Below, in pieces: positions 9,038-18,250 of a stretch of 55,141 nt of DNA. Both the position numbers and the translations under genes were made by a program. Below the pieces are notes generated by a model. That model did no database searches. It saw nothing but the letters and a program-made list of their open reading frames with translations, and had not been told where the DNA came from. How positions within the stretch are numbered: position 1 is the stretch's first letter; every line of letters begins with the position of its first letter. The DNA comes from UBA3700 sp002372775 (GTDB lineage: Bacteria; Bacillota; Clostridia; Christensenellales; UBA3700). The DNA lies in assembly GCA_946615965.1 (NCBI GenBank), contig CAMOIC010000005.1, positions 1-55,141 of the forward strand, read 5' to 3'.

Positions 9038-11844
9038 TAAATGAAATTCATGTAAAGGGAGCTAGAGTTAACAACTTAAAGAATATCGACGTGAAGATTC
9101 CAAAAGATAAACTAGTAGTGTTTACAGGTTTATCTGGTTCAGGTAAGTCTTCTTTAGCTTTTGATACAATTTTCGCTGAAGGTCAAAGAAGATATATAGA
9201 AAGTTTGTCTTCATATGCAAGACAATTCTTAGGACAAATGGATAAGCCAGATGTAGATTTTATTGAAGGTTTATCTCCAGCTATTTCTATTGACCAAAAA
9301 ACTACATCAAAAAATCCAAGATCAACAGTCGGTACAGTTACTGAGATTTATGACCATCTAAGACTTTTATATGCAAAGATAGGTATTCCTCATTGTCCAA
9401 AATGCGGAAGAGAAATTAAACATCAAACTGTAGATCAAATTGCAGACTTTGTTCTAAAGGCTAACGAAGGAGCTAAAGTTAGAATTATGGCTCCAGTAGT
9501 TAGAGGAAGAAAGGGTGAGTATAAGGCTCAATTAGATAACTATAAAAAGCGTGGTTATGCAAGAGTTGAGGTAGATGGCATTAATTATATGCTTGAAGAT
9601 GAGATTGTTTTAGATAAGAATCTAAAGCATGATATCTCAATCGTTATAGATAGAATTGTAATTAAAGAAGGTATAGAGAGAAGGTTATCTGACTCTTTAG
9701 AGAACGCATTAAATTTAACAGATGGTCTTGTAGAGATTGAAATAGATGGCGAAAAGAGATTGATGAGCACAAAATATGCTTGTCCAGATTGTGGTGTTTC
9801 TATTGAAGATTTAACTCCAAGAATGTTCTCATTTAATAGTCCATATGGTGCATGTCCAAAATGTTCTGGTATTGCATATACAAATGAAATTGATGAAAAC
9901 AAATTAATTAAATGGGATAAGTCTATTAATGAAGGTGCTTTAAATGTTAATGGATTTATGATGGAAGTTTGCAATACGCCATATGCTGTATTTGCAGAGC
10001 TTGCAAAAAAATTAAAATTCTCTTTAGATACTCCAGTTAAAGATTTGCCAAAAGATATATTACATAAGCTTTTATATGGTATTGATGAAAAAGTTGAGAT
10101 TGAATATAAATCAGAAAAACTAAGTGGTGTTATAGAAAGAAGATTTGATGGTGTTATTCCAACATTAAATAGAAGATATAGAGAAACAACATCAGACTAT
10201 ATAAGAAATCAATTAGATAAATATATGAAGCTTGCCGTATGCGATGAGTGTAATGGCGCAAGATTAAAGAAGGAAGTGCTTGCAGTTACAGTTAAAGATA
10301 TGAACATTGCTAAGATGTGTTCTTTAAGTGTAGACAAACTAGTACCTCTATTTGAGAATATAGATTTACAAGGTGCAGATGCAATTATTGCAAAACAAAT
10401 TGTTAAAGAAATATTAGCTAGACTTTCATTCTTAAAGAATGTAGGACTTGGATATTTAACATTAGATAGAGCATCAGGAACACTATCTGGTGGTGAGAGC
10501 CAAAGAATTAGATTAGCAACTCAAATTGGTTCTGGGTTAACAGGAGTTCTATATATCTTAGATGAACCAAGTATTGGTCTTCATCAAGCAGATAATGAAA
10601 AGTTATTAGCTTCTCTAAAGAATTTAAGAGATATAGGAAATACATTAATTGTAGTTGAGCATGATGAAGATACTATGAGAGCAGCAGACTGGATTTTAGA
10701 TATAGGTCCAGGGGCAGGTGTTCATGGTGGTGAAGTTATAGCTGAAGGAACTGCTCAAGATTTAATGAACAATCCAAATTCTATAACAGGACAATATTTA
10801 TCCGGAAAGAAATATATTGCAGTGCCATCAACAAGAAGAAAGGGCAATGGCAAGTTTATATCTATAAAAGGCGCTTGTAAGAACAACTTAAAGAATATTG
10901 ATGTAGATATCCCACTTGGAACATTTACTGTTGTTACTGGTGTATCTGGTTCTGGTAAGAGTAGTTTAATAAATGAAGTATTATTACCTAATTTACAAAA
11001 TGGTATAAATAATGGCGGTGCAGTAAATGTATTCTGCAGTGATATAACTGGTTTTGAGAATATAGATAAAGTTATAGATATTGATCAGCAGCCAATTGGA
11101 AGAACACCAAGATCAAACCCAGCAACATATACAGGGGTTTGGGCTCCAATAAGAGAACTATTTGCAAAGACTCCAGATTCTAAATCAAGAGGATATTCAG
11201 CAGGAAGATTCTCATTCAATGTTACTGGCGGTAGATGCGAAAACTGTCAGGGTGATGGTATTAGAAAGATTGAAATGAATTTCTTGAGTGATGTATATGT
11301 TCCTTGTGAGGTATGTGGCGGTAAGAGATTTAATAGAGAAACTCTTGAAGTTAGATATAAGGGAAAGAATATATATGACGTACTTGAGATGACCGTGGAT
11401 GAAGCTTGTGAATTCTTTGAAAATCAACCTCAAATAATTAATAAGATAAAGACATTAGCAGATGTTGGACTTGGATATATTAAGCTTGGACAACCAGCTA
11501 CAACTCTATCTGGTGGTGAAGCTCAAAGAGTTAAACTTGCAACGGAACTTTCTAAGAGAAGTACTGGAAAAACTCTATACGTACTCGATGAACCAACTAC
11601 AGGACTTCATACAGCGGATGTATCAAAACTTGTAGATATCCTTCAAAGATTTGTTATGAATGGTAACTCTGTACTTGTTATTGAACATAACTTAGATGTT
11701 ATTAAAATAGCAGATCACATTATAGACCTTGGTCCTGATGGAGGCGATAGGGGTGGCGAGATTATAGCAAGTGGAACTCCTGAGGAAGTAGCCAAAGTAG
11801 AGAACAGTAAAACAGGTATATTCTTAAAGAAAATTTTGAAATAA
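9034..11844 (+). CDS. uvrA: UvrABC excinuclease subunit A
   Basis: DNA-damage sensor ATPase of nucleotide excision repair. 936 residues, normal length. Two ABC ATPase modules: Walker A GLSGSGKS (about 31) and GVSGSGKS (about 633), with signature LSGGESQR (about 486) and LSGGEAQR (about 828). Zinc-binding Cys sets are CPKCG near 124, CPDCG/CPKC (about 249-278) and CENC/CEVC (about 736-765). It overlaps uvrB by 4 bases and ends in a strong bidirectional terminator, so it is the last gene of the run that begins at 3484. Confidence 0.98.
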   Translation: MINEIHVKGARVNNLKNIDVKIPKDKLVVFTGLSGSGKSSLAFDTIFAEGQRRYIESLSSYARQFLGQMDKPDVDFIEGLSPAISIDQKTTSKNPRSTVGTVTEIYDHLRLLYAKIGIPHCPKCGREIKHQTVDQIADFVLKANEGAKVRIMAPVVRGRKGEYKAQLDNYKKRGYARVEVDGINYMLEDEIVLDKNLKHDISIVIDRIVIKEGIERRLSDSLENALNLTDGLVEIEIDGEKRLMSTKYACPDCGVSIEDLTPRMFSFNSPYGACPKCSGIAYTNEIDENKLIKWDKSINEGALNVNGFMMEVCNTPYAVFAELAKKLKFSLDTPVKDLPKDILHKLLYGIDEKVEIEYKSEKLSGVIERRFDGVIPTLNRRYRETTSDYIRNQLDKYMKLAVCDECNGARLKKEVLAVTVKDMNIAKMCSLSVDKLVPLFENIDLQGADAIIAKQIVKEILARLSFLKNVGLGYLTLDRASGTLSGGESQRIRLATQIGSGLTGVLYILDEPSIGLHQADNEKLLASLKNLRDIGNTLIVVEHDEDTMRAADWILDIGPGAGVHGGEVIAEGTAQDLMNNPNSITGQYLSGKKYIAVPSTRRKGNGKFISIKGACKNNLKNIDVDIPLGTFTVVTGVSGSGKSSLINEVLLPNLQNGINNGGAVNVFCSDITGFENIDKVIDIDQQPIGRTPRSNPATYTGVWAPIRELFAKTPDSKSRGYSAGRFSFNVTGGRCENCQGDGIRKIEMNFLSDVYVPCEVCGGKRFNRETLEVRYKGKNIYDVLEMTVDEACEFFENQPQIINKIKTLADVGLGYIKLGQPATTLSGGEAQRVKLATELSKRSTGKTLYVLDEPTTGLHTADVSKLVDILQRFVMNGNSVLVIEHNLDVIKIADHIIDLGPDGGDRGGEIIASGTPEEVAKVENSKTGIFLKKILK

Positions 11845-11849
11845 AAAAA

Positions 11850-11887
11850 TGCACATTTGTAACTTAGCAAATGTGCAATTCTTTTTA
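11850..11887. terminator. Bidirectional terminator between uvrA and galU
   Basis: Ten-base perfect stem TGCACATTTG / CAAATGTGCA (11850-11877) with an 8-base loop. Right flank ATTCTTTTT serves the plus strand; left flank AAAAAAA gives a U-tract for the minus-strand galU. Confidence 0.9.
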
Positions 11888-11903
11888 TAAACTCTAATAC
11901 TAA

Positions 11904-12794
11904 CTATTTAATATTATCTACGTTTAGATTCTTTAGGTAATCTTTTAATCTTTCTCTAATTTGAGGATTTCTTAAACCATATTCAATAGTAGCTTCAACG
12001 AAACCTTCTTTATCTCCGATGTCATATCTTCTACCTTCAAAGTCATAAGCATAAGCGCCTTTTGTTTGAGCGATAGTTAAAATAGCATCAGTGATATATA
12101 ATTCCTTACCTTCAACTTGTTGTTCTTTTTCAATAACTTCAAAGATATCTGGAGTTATGATATATCTACCTAATGATACTAGAGGATTTTGAGGAACTCT
12201 ATCTATTGATGGCTTTTCATCGAATCCTAAAACTTCTGTTAATCTACCATTAACTTTGCCTGGCTTAACAACACCGTACTTTGTTGCTTCTTCTCTAGAT
12301 ATAGATTGGCAACCAACAATAAGCTTACCAGTCTTTTCATAAGCATCAGCAAGTTGCTTTGTAACAGGTGGCATCCCTTTTTCTGTGTACATTAAATCAT
12401 CGCCATATAAAACAGCAAATGGTTCGCCATTAGCAAATTCCTTTGCAAGATAAATTGCATTGCCTGTACCATTCATTACATATTGAATAGTGTAATGGAA
12501 GTTTGCCATCTCTGGGATGTTTTCTATTGTGCTTAATAAATCTAATTTATTCTTATTTCTTAATTCGCTTTCTAATTTATCGTTATGAGCAAAGTGCTCT
12601 CTAATACATTGTTTAGATTCTGAAACGATAAGAAGAATGTCAGTAATGCCACTATCTACGCATTCTTGGCAAATTAATTGCAAAGATGGTGTATCAATGA
12701 TAGGAAACATCTCTTTTGGAATAGCCTTTGTCTCTGGTAAAAATCTGGTACCAAAACCAGCACATGGGATTACGGCTTTTGTAACTTTAGTCAT
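11904..12794 (-). CDS. galU: UTP-glucose-1-phosphate uridylyltransferase
   Basis: Makes UDP-glucose from UTP and glucose-1-phosphate for cell-surface glycans and glycolipids. 296 residues. The nucleotidyltransferase signature begins IPCAGFGTRFLPETKAIPKE (about 9), followed by VMNGTGNAI and AVLYGDDL (metal-binding Asp, about 131). Family-typical GVVKPG and GFDEKPS occur in the middle. A strong GGTGAGGAG ribosome site precedes the ATG, and a minus-strand promoter lies at 12827-12854. Divergent from the ctsR operon. Confidence 0.96.
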   Translation of the reverse strand: MTKVTKAVIPCAGFGTRFLPETKAIPKEMFPIIDTPSLQLICQECVDSGITDILLIVSESKQCIREHFAHNDKLESELRNKNKLDLLSTIENIPEMANFHYTIQYVMNGTGNAIYLAKEFANGEPFAVLYGDDLMYTEKGMPPVTKQLADAYEKTGKLIVGCQSISREEATKYGVVKPGKVNGRLTEVLGFDEKPSIDRVPQNPLVSLGRYIITPDIFEVIEKEQQVEGKELYITDAILTIAQTKGAYAYDFEGRRYDIGDKEGFVEATIEYGLRNPQIRERLKDYLKNLNVDNIK

Positions 12795-12826
12795 GCTAAC
12801 TCCTCACCTTATCTTAAACTATAACA

Positions 12827-12854
12827 ATTATACTCTTTTAAAAAAATAATGCAA
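12827..12854 (-). promoter_or_regulatory. Promoter of galU
   Basis: Minus strand TTGCAT (12849-12854), 16 bases, TATAAT (12827-12832). Confidence 0.65.
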
Positions 12855-12862
12855 ATTACTTG

Positions 12863-12890
12863 TTGACTTTAGATTGAGAGGTGCTATAAT
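12863..12890 (+). promoter_or_regulatory. Sigma-A promoter of the ctsR operon
   Basis: TTGACT (12863-12868), 16 bases, TATAAT (12885-12890). The start point would fall at the left edge of the CtsR operator, consistent with repression by blocking initiation. Confidence 0.85.
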
Positions 12891-12899
12891 AAAGTCGAA

Positions 12900-12916
12900 G
12901 GTCAAAGAAAGTCAAA
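12900..12916 (+). promoter_or_regulatory. CtsR operator
   Basis: GGTCAAAGAAAGTCAAA is a full match to the known CtsR heptad direct repeat (RGTCAAA-NAN-RGTCAAA). It sits immediately downstream of the -10 box and 33 bases before the ctsR ATG, so ctsR is autoregulated. Confidence 0.95.
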
Positions 12917-12949
12917 CTTTTAAGACCGTATGAAAAAGGAGGCTGTGAT

Positions 12950-13414
12950 ATGTCAGATAATAAGTCTAATAATATAGAGCAGTTCATAAAGACATTGTTA
13001 AATGAAGATTCAAATCCTTCAATTGAACTTGCTAGAAATGATTTAGCAAACTACTTCTCATGTTCTCCTAGCCAAATTAATTATGTTTTGCAAACTAGGT
13101 TTAATGTAGAGAAGGGCTATGTTATTGAATCTAAAAGAGGTGGCGGTGGCTGTATAACAATCTTTAAAATCTCTTCTGATCCAGCGGAAACAATACCATC
13201 AATATTAAAAGCTATGGAGCAAGAAAGAGACATAAGCTATCAAAGAGCTTGTGATTATCTAGATAGATTATTAAGAGAAGATTTGATTACGGAGGAAGAA
13301 GAAACGATTATAAGAAGCGCTATATCAGATAAGGCATTAGCGCTACCAGTTAGAATAATTGGACTAAGAAAACAAGTATTTAAAGAAATTCTTGTTGGTC
13401 TAATGAGGAGGTAA
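12950..13414 (+). CDS. ctsR: Transcriptional repressor of class III heat-shock genes CtsR
   Basis: Dimeric winged-helix repressor of clp genes. 154 residues, standard length. The N-terminal half holds the HTH (LARNDLANYF-SPSQINYVL). The wing contains Arg63 followed by four glycines (64-67), the glycine-rich loop known as the heat sensor in Bacillus CtsR. The C-terminal half (about 80-154) is the dimerisation and McsB-responsive domain. First gene of ctsR-mcsA-mcsB-clpC with its own operator at 12900. AAAGGAGG ribosome site. The stop is 2 bases before mcsA. Confidence 0.97.
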   Translation: MSDNKSNNIEQFIKTLLNEDSNPSIELARNDLANYFSCSPSQINYVLQTRFNVEKGYVIESKRGGGGCITIFKISSDPAETIPSILKAMEQERDISYQRACDYLDRLLREDLITEEEETIIRSAISDKALALPVRIIGLRKQVFKEILVGLMRR

Positions 13415-13416
13415 GT

Positions 13417-13947
13417 ATGTTTGGACAAAAGAAAGTATGTAGTTGTTGTAAACAAAAATATGCAACACATTTCTATAAGGAAGTAATTAATGGACATAGT
13501 GTAGAAGTATCTCTATGTGATGATTGCGCAAAGAAGTTTGATTTTGCAGATCACTATAATGTGTTCTTATCTTCACTTATGAACGACTTGTTTGAACCAT
13601 CATATAATCCTTTTGAAGAAGAAACTCCAACAGTAAAGAGAGTTTGTAAATGTGGTGCAACAGAAGAGGATATTTTAAATACTGGTCGCTTTGGTTGTTC
13701 AGAATGTTATAAAACATTCTCAGATATAGTACAAAAATATGTAAATAGGCTTGGAGGAAAGACATATGCAGGTGCAATGCCTGAGCATGTATCAAAACCT
13801 GGTGTAACACCACCATCTATTGATGATCAAATCCAAGCATTACATCAAAAGATTCAAGAATGCTTAGCGAAAGAAGATTATGCAAAAGCTCAAGAATATA
13901 AGAATCAAATTGATGCTCTTCAACAAAAGAAGAAAAACATTAAATAG
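13417..13947 (+). CDS. mcsA: McsA, zinc-binding activator of the McsB arginine kinase
   Basis: Partner and activator of McsB; modulates CtsR. 176 residues. Four CxxC-type pairs are visible: CSCC (about 8), CDDC (about 34), CKC (about 70) and CSEC (about 86), consistent with two treble-clef-like zinc sites. The C-terminal UVR motif (about 137-172, containing KEDYAKAQEYKNQI) resembles that of UvrB and ClpC. Conserved position between ctsR and mcsB. Confidence 0.95.
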   Translation: MFGQKKVCSCCKQKYATHFYKEVINGHSVEVSLCDDCAKKFDFADHYNVFLSSLMNDLFEPSYNPFEEETPTVKRVCKCGATEEDILNTGRFGCSECYKTFSDIVQKYVNRLGGKTYAGAMPEHVSKPGVTPPSIDDQIQALHQKIQECLAKEDYAKAQEYKNQIDALQQKKKNIK

Positions 13948-13961
13948 GAGGTTGTTAATAT

Positions 13962-14963
13962 ATGGATAAAAATAAGTATGCAAATACAGTTATATCAACA
14001 AGAGTAAGACTTGCAAGAAATATTAACAATTTGCCATTCCCAAGGAGATTACAAGGCCAAGAAGAGATATATAGCGTTCTTCTAAAAGGTGTTAAAGAAT
14101 CTTGTGATGCATTATATAAGAATCAATATAGATTCTACCAAATGGATAAGATCGATGATGCAGATAGTCTATCACTTGTGGAAAGACACCTAATTAGTAA
14201 GAACTTGCAAAATTCACAATATGGAGCTGCATTTATAACAGAAGGTGAAGATATCTCCATAATGGTAAATGAAGAAGATCATTTAAGAATACAAAGTATT
14301 GTTAAAGGATTTAACTTAGAGACAGCATTTAATAAAGCAGCTGAAATAGATAAGGAATTAAAGAATCATTTAGATATTGCCTATGATGAAAAGCTTGGTT
14401 ATCTAACAGCTTGTCCAACAAACCTAGGTAGTGCTATGAGAGCTTCTGTAATGATGTTTTTGCCAGCACTTTCAATGACAAACATGATAGAGACTGTAAT
14501 TTTAAGATATCAAGATGAAGGTATCACAATTAGAGGTATCTATGGTGAAGGTTCAAAAGCTGAAGGATATATTTATCAAATATCAAATCAAGCTGCAATT
14601 TCATTAAGTGAAAAAGAAATATTAAAACGCGTAGGTAATGCTGTTGAAAATTTGATTAATGCAGAAGAAATTGCAAGAAACAATTTGAAAGCAGCAAGAG
14701 GTATAGATCTTCAAAACGATATTATGATTTCATACGGAATTCTTAAATATTGTTGCAAGATTTCATCTCAAGAGATGATGCAAGATTTAGCGCTAGTAAA
14801 ACTAGGAGTTAACTTAGGTTATCTAAAGCTAGATATGAATAAATTAAATGATATGCTAGTTCTATCTCAACCCGGAATGCTTTGTTATATATCAAAGCAA
14901 AAGCTAGATGCAAGAGGAAGAGATATAGAAAGAGCGAAGTTTATTAAAAACTACTTAGAATAG
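13962..14963 (+). CDS. mcsB: Protein-arginine kinase McsB
   Basis: Phosphorylates arginine residues on CtsR and on damaged proteins, marking them for ClpCP. 333 residues. Phosphagen-kinase fold: STRVRLARNINNLPFPRR near the N-terminus binds nucleotide phosphates, NEEDHLRIQ (about 108-116) is the family glutamate/arginine loop, and CPTNLGSAMRASV (about 150) is the catalytic-cysteine region of the superfamily. GGAGG ribosome site; 14 bases after mcsA and 11 before clpC. Confidence 0.97.
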   Translation: MDKNKYANTVISTRVRLARNINNLPFPRRLQGQEEIYSVLLKGVKESCDALYKNQYRFYQMDKIDDADSLSLVERHLISKNLQNSQYGAAFITEGEDISIMVNEEDHLRIQSIVKGFNLETAFNKAAEIDKELKNHLDIAYDEKLGYLTACPTNLGSAMRASVMMFLPALSMTNMIETVILRYQDEGITIRGIYGEGSKAEGYIYQISNQAAISLSEKEILKRVGNAVENLINAEEIARNNLKAARGIDLQNDIMISYGILKYCCKISSQEMMQDLALVKLGVNLGYLKLDMNKLNDMLVLSQPGMLCYISKQKLDARGRDIERAKFIKNYLE

Positions 14964-14974
14964 GAGGGGTATAT

Positions 14975-17509
14975 ATGTTCCAAGGATATAGTGATGAATG
15001 TTCAAGAGTATTAGAACAGGCAAAGGAGTATGCAAAGGCAACAGGAGGATTATTAGGTACTGAGCATATGATTTCAGGTATGCTTGCGGTTCCAGAATCA
15101 GATGCTGGTAAAGTTTTGATTCAATATGGTGTAGATCCTTCTCAATACATTGGTATGGTAATTTCGGAAGGAATGAGAGTTGAATCATTCCAACTTAGCG
15201 CAAAAATGAAAAACGTTATAGATAGTGCTGCAAGAAAAGCAAAAATGAATGGACTATCTAGTGTATCTTCATTATTAATTCTTGCTGAGATTTTAAAGTA
15301 TTCAGACTCTTATGGTGTTAAAGCATTATTAAGTCTAGGTATTGATGTTAGATCTCTAGCACAAGAACTAATTGGAGATGGCGCACAATCATTTGGCGCA
15401 CAAAATATAGTTGATGGTATTCAACAAATTCTAAATCAATTTGGAGAAGATGGTGGCAATATTCATATCAACTTAGATGGAGAAGATTTAGGTGACTTGC
15501 TAAATTCTGGTGCAGGTCAAATGAATCGTCCACAACAAAATGGCTCTTCTAATTCAAAACTAAAAGGATTAGAAAAGTATGGCGTTGATTTAACAGATAG
15601 AGCTCGTCAAGGAAAATTGGATCCAGTAATTGGAAGAAAGGACGAAGTAGATAGAATTATTCAAGTACTATCTAGACGTACAAAAAACAATCCAGTTCTT
15701 ATTGGTGAACCAGGTGTTGGTAAGAGTGCTATTGTTGAAGGACTTGCACAGGCAATCGTTAAGGGTGATGTTCCTGAAATGTTAAAGAATAAAACTATCT
15801 TTAGTCTTGATTTAACAAGCATGGTTGCTGGTTCTAAATATAGAGGCGAATTTGAAGAGAGGATTAAAGAAGCTATAGATATTGTTAAAGCTAATAAAGA
15901 TATTATCCTATTTATTGATGAAATTCATATGATAGTAGGTGCTGGTGAAACAGAAGGCGGATCTATGGATGCTGCTAATATCTTAAAGCCACAACTTGCT
16001 AGAGGTGAATTGCAAACAATCGGTGCTACAACAATTGAAGAATATAGAAAGTATATTGAAAAGGATGCAGCACTTGAGAGAAGATTCCAACCAATCATGG
16101 TTGATCCTCCAACAGTTGAAGATACAATCTTAATTCTAAAAGGATTAAGAGAACAATATGAAAAGCATCATAAAGTTCAAATTACAGATGAAGCAATTGA
16201 AGCTGCTGCTAAATTATCAGATAGATACATAACAGATAGATTCTTACCAGATAAAGCAATTGACTTAATTGATGAAGCTGCATCAAGAAAGCACATTGGC
16301 GCTTCTGTAATGCCTAAGGATATTAACAATATTGAAGAAGAGATTGCAAAATTAAATATTGAGAAATCTGAAGCTGTTAAGAAGGAAGAATATCTAAAGG
16401 CTGGTGAACTTCAAGATAAGATTAAGAAGATGCAAAAAGATTACCAAGACAAGAAGAAGGAATGGCAATCAAAGCAATCAGATAAAGAGCTTGTATTAAC
16501 AGAAGATGATATTGCTCAAATAGTATCTGCATGGACAAAAGTTCCACTAGTTAAGTTAACTCAATCAGAAGCTGATGTTCTTCTAAATCTTGAAGATGTA
16601 TTAAGAAAGAGAGTTATTGGACAAGACGAAGCTGTAAGTGCAGTTGCTAAAGCTGTAAGACGTGCAAGAGTTGGTATTAAGGATCCAAAGAGACCAATCG
16701 GTTCATTTATCTTCTTAGGACCAACAGGTGTAGGTAAGACTGAATTATCTAAGGCATTAGCTGAAGCTATGTTCGGTGATGAAAACTCTATGATTAGAGT
16801 AGATATGTCAGAATACATGGAAGCATTTAATGTATCTAAGTTGATTGGTTCAGCTCCAGGATATGTAGGCTTTGATGAAGGTGGTCAATTAACAGAAAAA
16901 GTTAGACGTAATCCATATTCAGTAGTTCTGTTTGATGAAATAGAAAAAGCACATCCAGATGTATTTAATATCTTACTTCAAATCCTGGAAGATGGTAGAT
17001 TAACAGATTCTCATGGTAGAGTTGTAAGCTTTAAGAATACAATCATTATCTTAACATCAAATATTGGTGCTGCAGACTTAAAGAAGAAGTCAGTAGGCTT
17101 TGGTGAGGAAGCATCATCAGATAGCGATTATGAAGCTATGAAAGAAAAAGAAATGGCTGCTCTAAAGAGAACTCTAAAACCAGAATTTATTAACAGAATT
17201 GACGATATCGTAGTATTCAGATCATTCGAGAAGAAAGATATGTATGCTATCGCTAAGTTGATGGTTGATGGATTAATTAAGAGACTTGAAGAAAGAGGTG
17301 TTAAAGCTGAGGTTACAGACAACGCAATTAATGTAATCATAGACAAAGGATTTAATGCCGAATATGGTGCAAGACCATTAAGAAGAGCTATTCAATCTAT
17401 GGTTGAAGATGAGATGGCAACAAGGATGTTAAAGAACGAATTCGCAATAGGCGATAGTGTAATAGTCGACGCCGAGGAAGGAAATTTGACGTTCAAAAAG
17501 AAAGACTAA
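14975..17509 (+). CDS. clpC: ATP-dependent Clp protease ATPase subunit ClpC
   Basis: AAA+ unfoldase that feeds arginine-phosphorylated and McsB/MecA-delivered substrates to ClpP. 844 residues. N-terminal Clp_N double repeat (1-140); a Gln/Asn/Gly-rich linker (about 140-195); AAA-1 with GEPGVGKS (about 245); the middle domain with a UVR-like helix pair (about 450-495); AAA-2 with GPTGVGKT (about 584). The C-terminal D2-small domain ends in FKKKD. Last gene of the CtsR operon, followed by a terminator. clpP is not in the window. Confidence 0.97.
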   Translation: MFQGYSDECSRVLEQAKEYAKATGGLLGTEHMISGMLAVPESDAGKVLIQYGVDPSQYIGMVISEGMRVESFQLSAKMKNVIDSAARKAKMNGLSSVSSLLILAEILKYSDSYGVKALLSLGIDVRSLAQELIGDGAQSFGAQNIVDGIQQILNQFGEDGGNIHINLDGEDLGDLLNSGAGQMNRPQQNGSSNSKLKGLEKYGVDLTDRARQGKLDPVIGRKDEVDRIIQVLSRRTKNNPVLIGEPGVGKSAIVEGLAQAIVKGDVPEMLKNKTIFSLDLTSMVAGSKYRGEFEERIKEAIDIVKANKDIILFIDEIHMIVGAGETEGGSMDAANILKPQLARGELQTIGATTIEEYRKYIEKDAALERRFQPIMVDPPTVEDTILILKGLREQYEKHHKVQITDEAIEAAAKLSDRYITDRFLPDKAIDLIDEAASRKHIGASVMPKDINNIEEEIAKLNIEKSEAVKKEEYLKAGELQDKIKKMQKDYQDKKKEWQSKQSDKELVLTEDDIAQIVSAWTKVPLVKLTQSEADVLLNLEDVLRKRVIGQDEAVSAVAKAVRRARVGIKDPKRPIGSFIFLGPTGVGKTELSKALAEAMFGDENSMIRVDMSEYMEAFNVSKLIGSAPGYVGFDEGGQLTEKVRRNPYSVVLFDEIEKAHPDVFNILLQILEDGRLTDSHGRVVSFKNTIIILTSNIGAADLKKKSVGFGEEASSDSDYEAMKEKEMAALKRTLKPEFINRIDDIVVFRSFEKKDMYAIAKLMVDGLIKRLEERGVKAEVTDNAINVIIDKGFNAEYGARPLRRAIQSMVEDEMATRMLKNEFAIGDSVIVDAEEGNLTFKKKD

Positions 17510-17519
17510 TTTAAGTGTA

Positions 17520-17554
17520 AAAATGGGCTCGAAAATATCGGGCCCATTTTGTTA
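17520..17554 (+). terminator. Terminator after clpC
   Basis: Stem AAAATGGGC / GCCCATTTT around a 13-base interior (17520-17550), then TTTTGTT. Confidence 0.85.
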
Positions 17555-17582
17555 AATCAACCTTTAAAAGCGGGTTTTGTTA

Positions 17583-17591
17583 TGGTATAAT
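17583..17591 (+). promoter_or_regulatory. Extended -10 promoter of hpf
   Basis: TGG-TATAAT extended -10 (17583-17591); only a weak TTTAAA occurs at -35 (17563). The start point would be near 17598. Confidence 0.65.
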
Positions 17592-17625
17592 GATAATGAA
17601 ATACAGCAACAAGGGGGTATCTATT

Positions 17626-18162
17626 ATGCGTATAGAAATTATTTCAAAGAACTACAAAAAGGGCGAGAAACTTGACAACATTATTAATGAAAAGTTATCC
17701 AAATTCGAAAGATACTTTGAAGATGACGCGGTTGCTAAAGTAACATTAAAGCAAATTGGTAAGGAGGATTCAAAAACAGTTAAGTACGAAATGGAAATTG
17801 CGGTGTTCTTCGGAACAAACGTAGTAAGAAGTGCTGTTATTTCGGACAATATGTACAAGAATATCGATTTAGCTCTTCCTAAGATTGAAGGACAAATCAG
17901 AAAATATCGTACACAACTAGATAAGATTAAGAAATCTGCATTTGATGAAGCTGAATTATATGCTTCAACAATTCCAGAAGAAAAGCAATTAGTAAGAACA
18001 AAAACAATTCATCTAAATTCAATTGATACAAAAACAGCTATTGAAAAGATGGAACTTGCAGATCGTGACTTCTATGTTTATATGGACTCAGATTCAGGAA
18101 TGGTAAGCTTAGTTTATAACAGAGAAGATGGTGAAGTAGGTAGAATTGAATTAGTATACTAA
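17626..18162 (+). CDS. hpf: Ribosome hibernation promoting factor, long form
   Basis: Dimerises 70S ribosomes into inactive 100S particles under stress or stationary phase. The ATG at 17626, behind AAGGGGGT, gives 178 residues beginning MRIEIISKNYK; the earlier in-frame start lies between the -10 box and this ribosome site and is unlikely. The N-terminal domain (1-100, beta-alpha-beta-beta-beta-alpha) binds the 30S decoding region. The C-terminal dimerisation domain (about 122-178, ending in VYNREDGEVGRIELVY-like strands) marks the long type. Monocistronic, between two terminators, directly after the CtsR operon, which fits a stress role. Confidence 0.95.
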   Translation: MRIEIISKNYKKGEKLDNIINEKLSKFERYFEDDAVAKVTLKQIGKEDSKTVKYEMEIAVFFGTNVVRSAVISDNMYKNIDLALPKIEGQIRKYRTQLDKIKKSAFDEAELYASTIPEEKQLVRTKTIHLNSIDTKTAIEKMELADRDFYVYMDSDSGMVSLVYNREDGEVGRIELVY

Positions 18163-18182
18163 TTATTGATTAAAAAATAGTG

Positions 18183-18215
18183 AAGTCTAGCGAGAAATCG
18201 CTAGACTTTTTCTTT
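18183..18215 (+). terminator. Terminator after hpf
   Basis: Perfect 11-base stem AAGTCTAGCGA / TCGCTAGACTT with a GAAA tetraloop and TTTTTCTTT tail. Confidence 0.93.
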
Positions 18216-18233
18216 ATATTATAAATATTTATA

Positions 18234-18242
18234 TGTTATAAT
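18234..18242 (+). promoter_or_regulatory. Extended -10 promoter immediately upstream of an ATG
   Basis: TGT-TATAAT (18234-18242) matches the extended -10 form. The ATG of the next gene is at 18251, where transcription itself should begin, so the mRNA may be leaderless or nearly so. Confidence 0.6.
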
Positions 18243-18250
18243 GACTTTGT

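Noticed and set aside
9034..9040. Code 4 (TGA = Trp) organism, suggested by AT richness
   Set aside because: uvrB ends at TGA exactly where the family C-terminus is expected, overlapping the uvrA ATG; Trp is encoded as TGG throughout.
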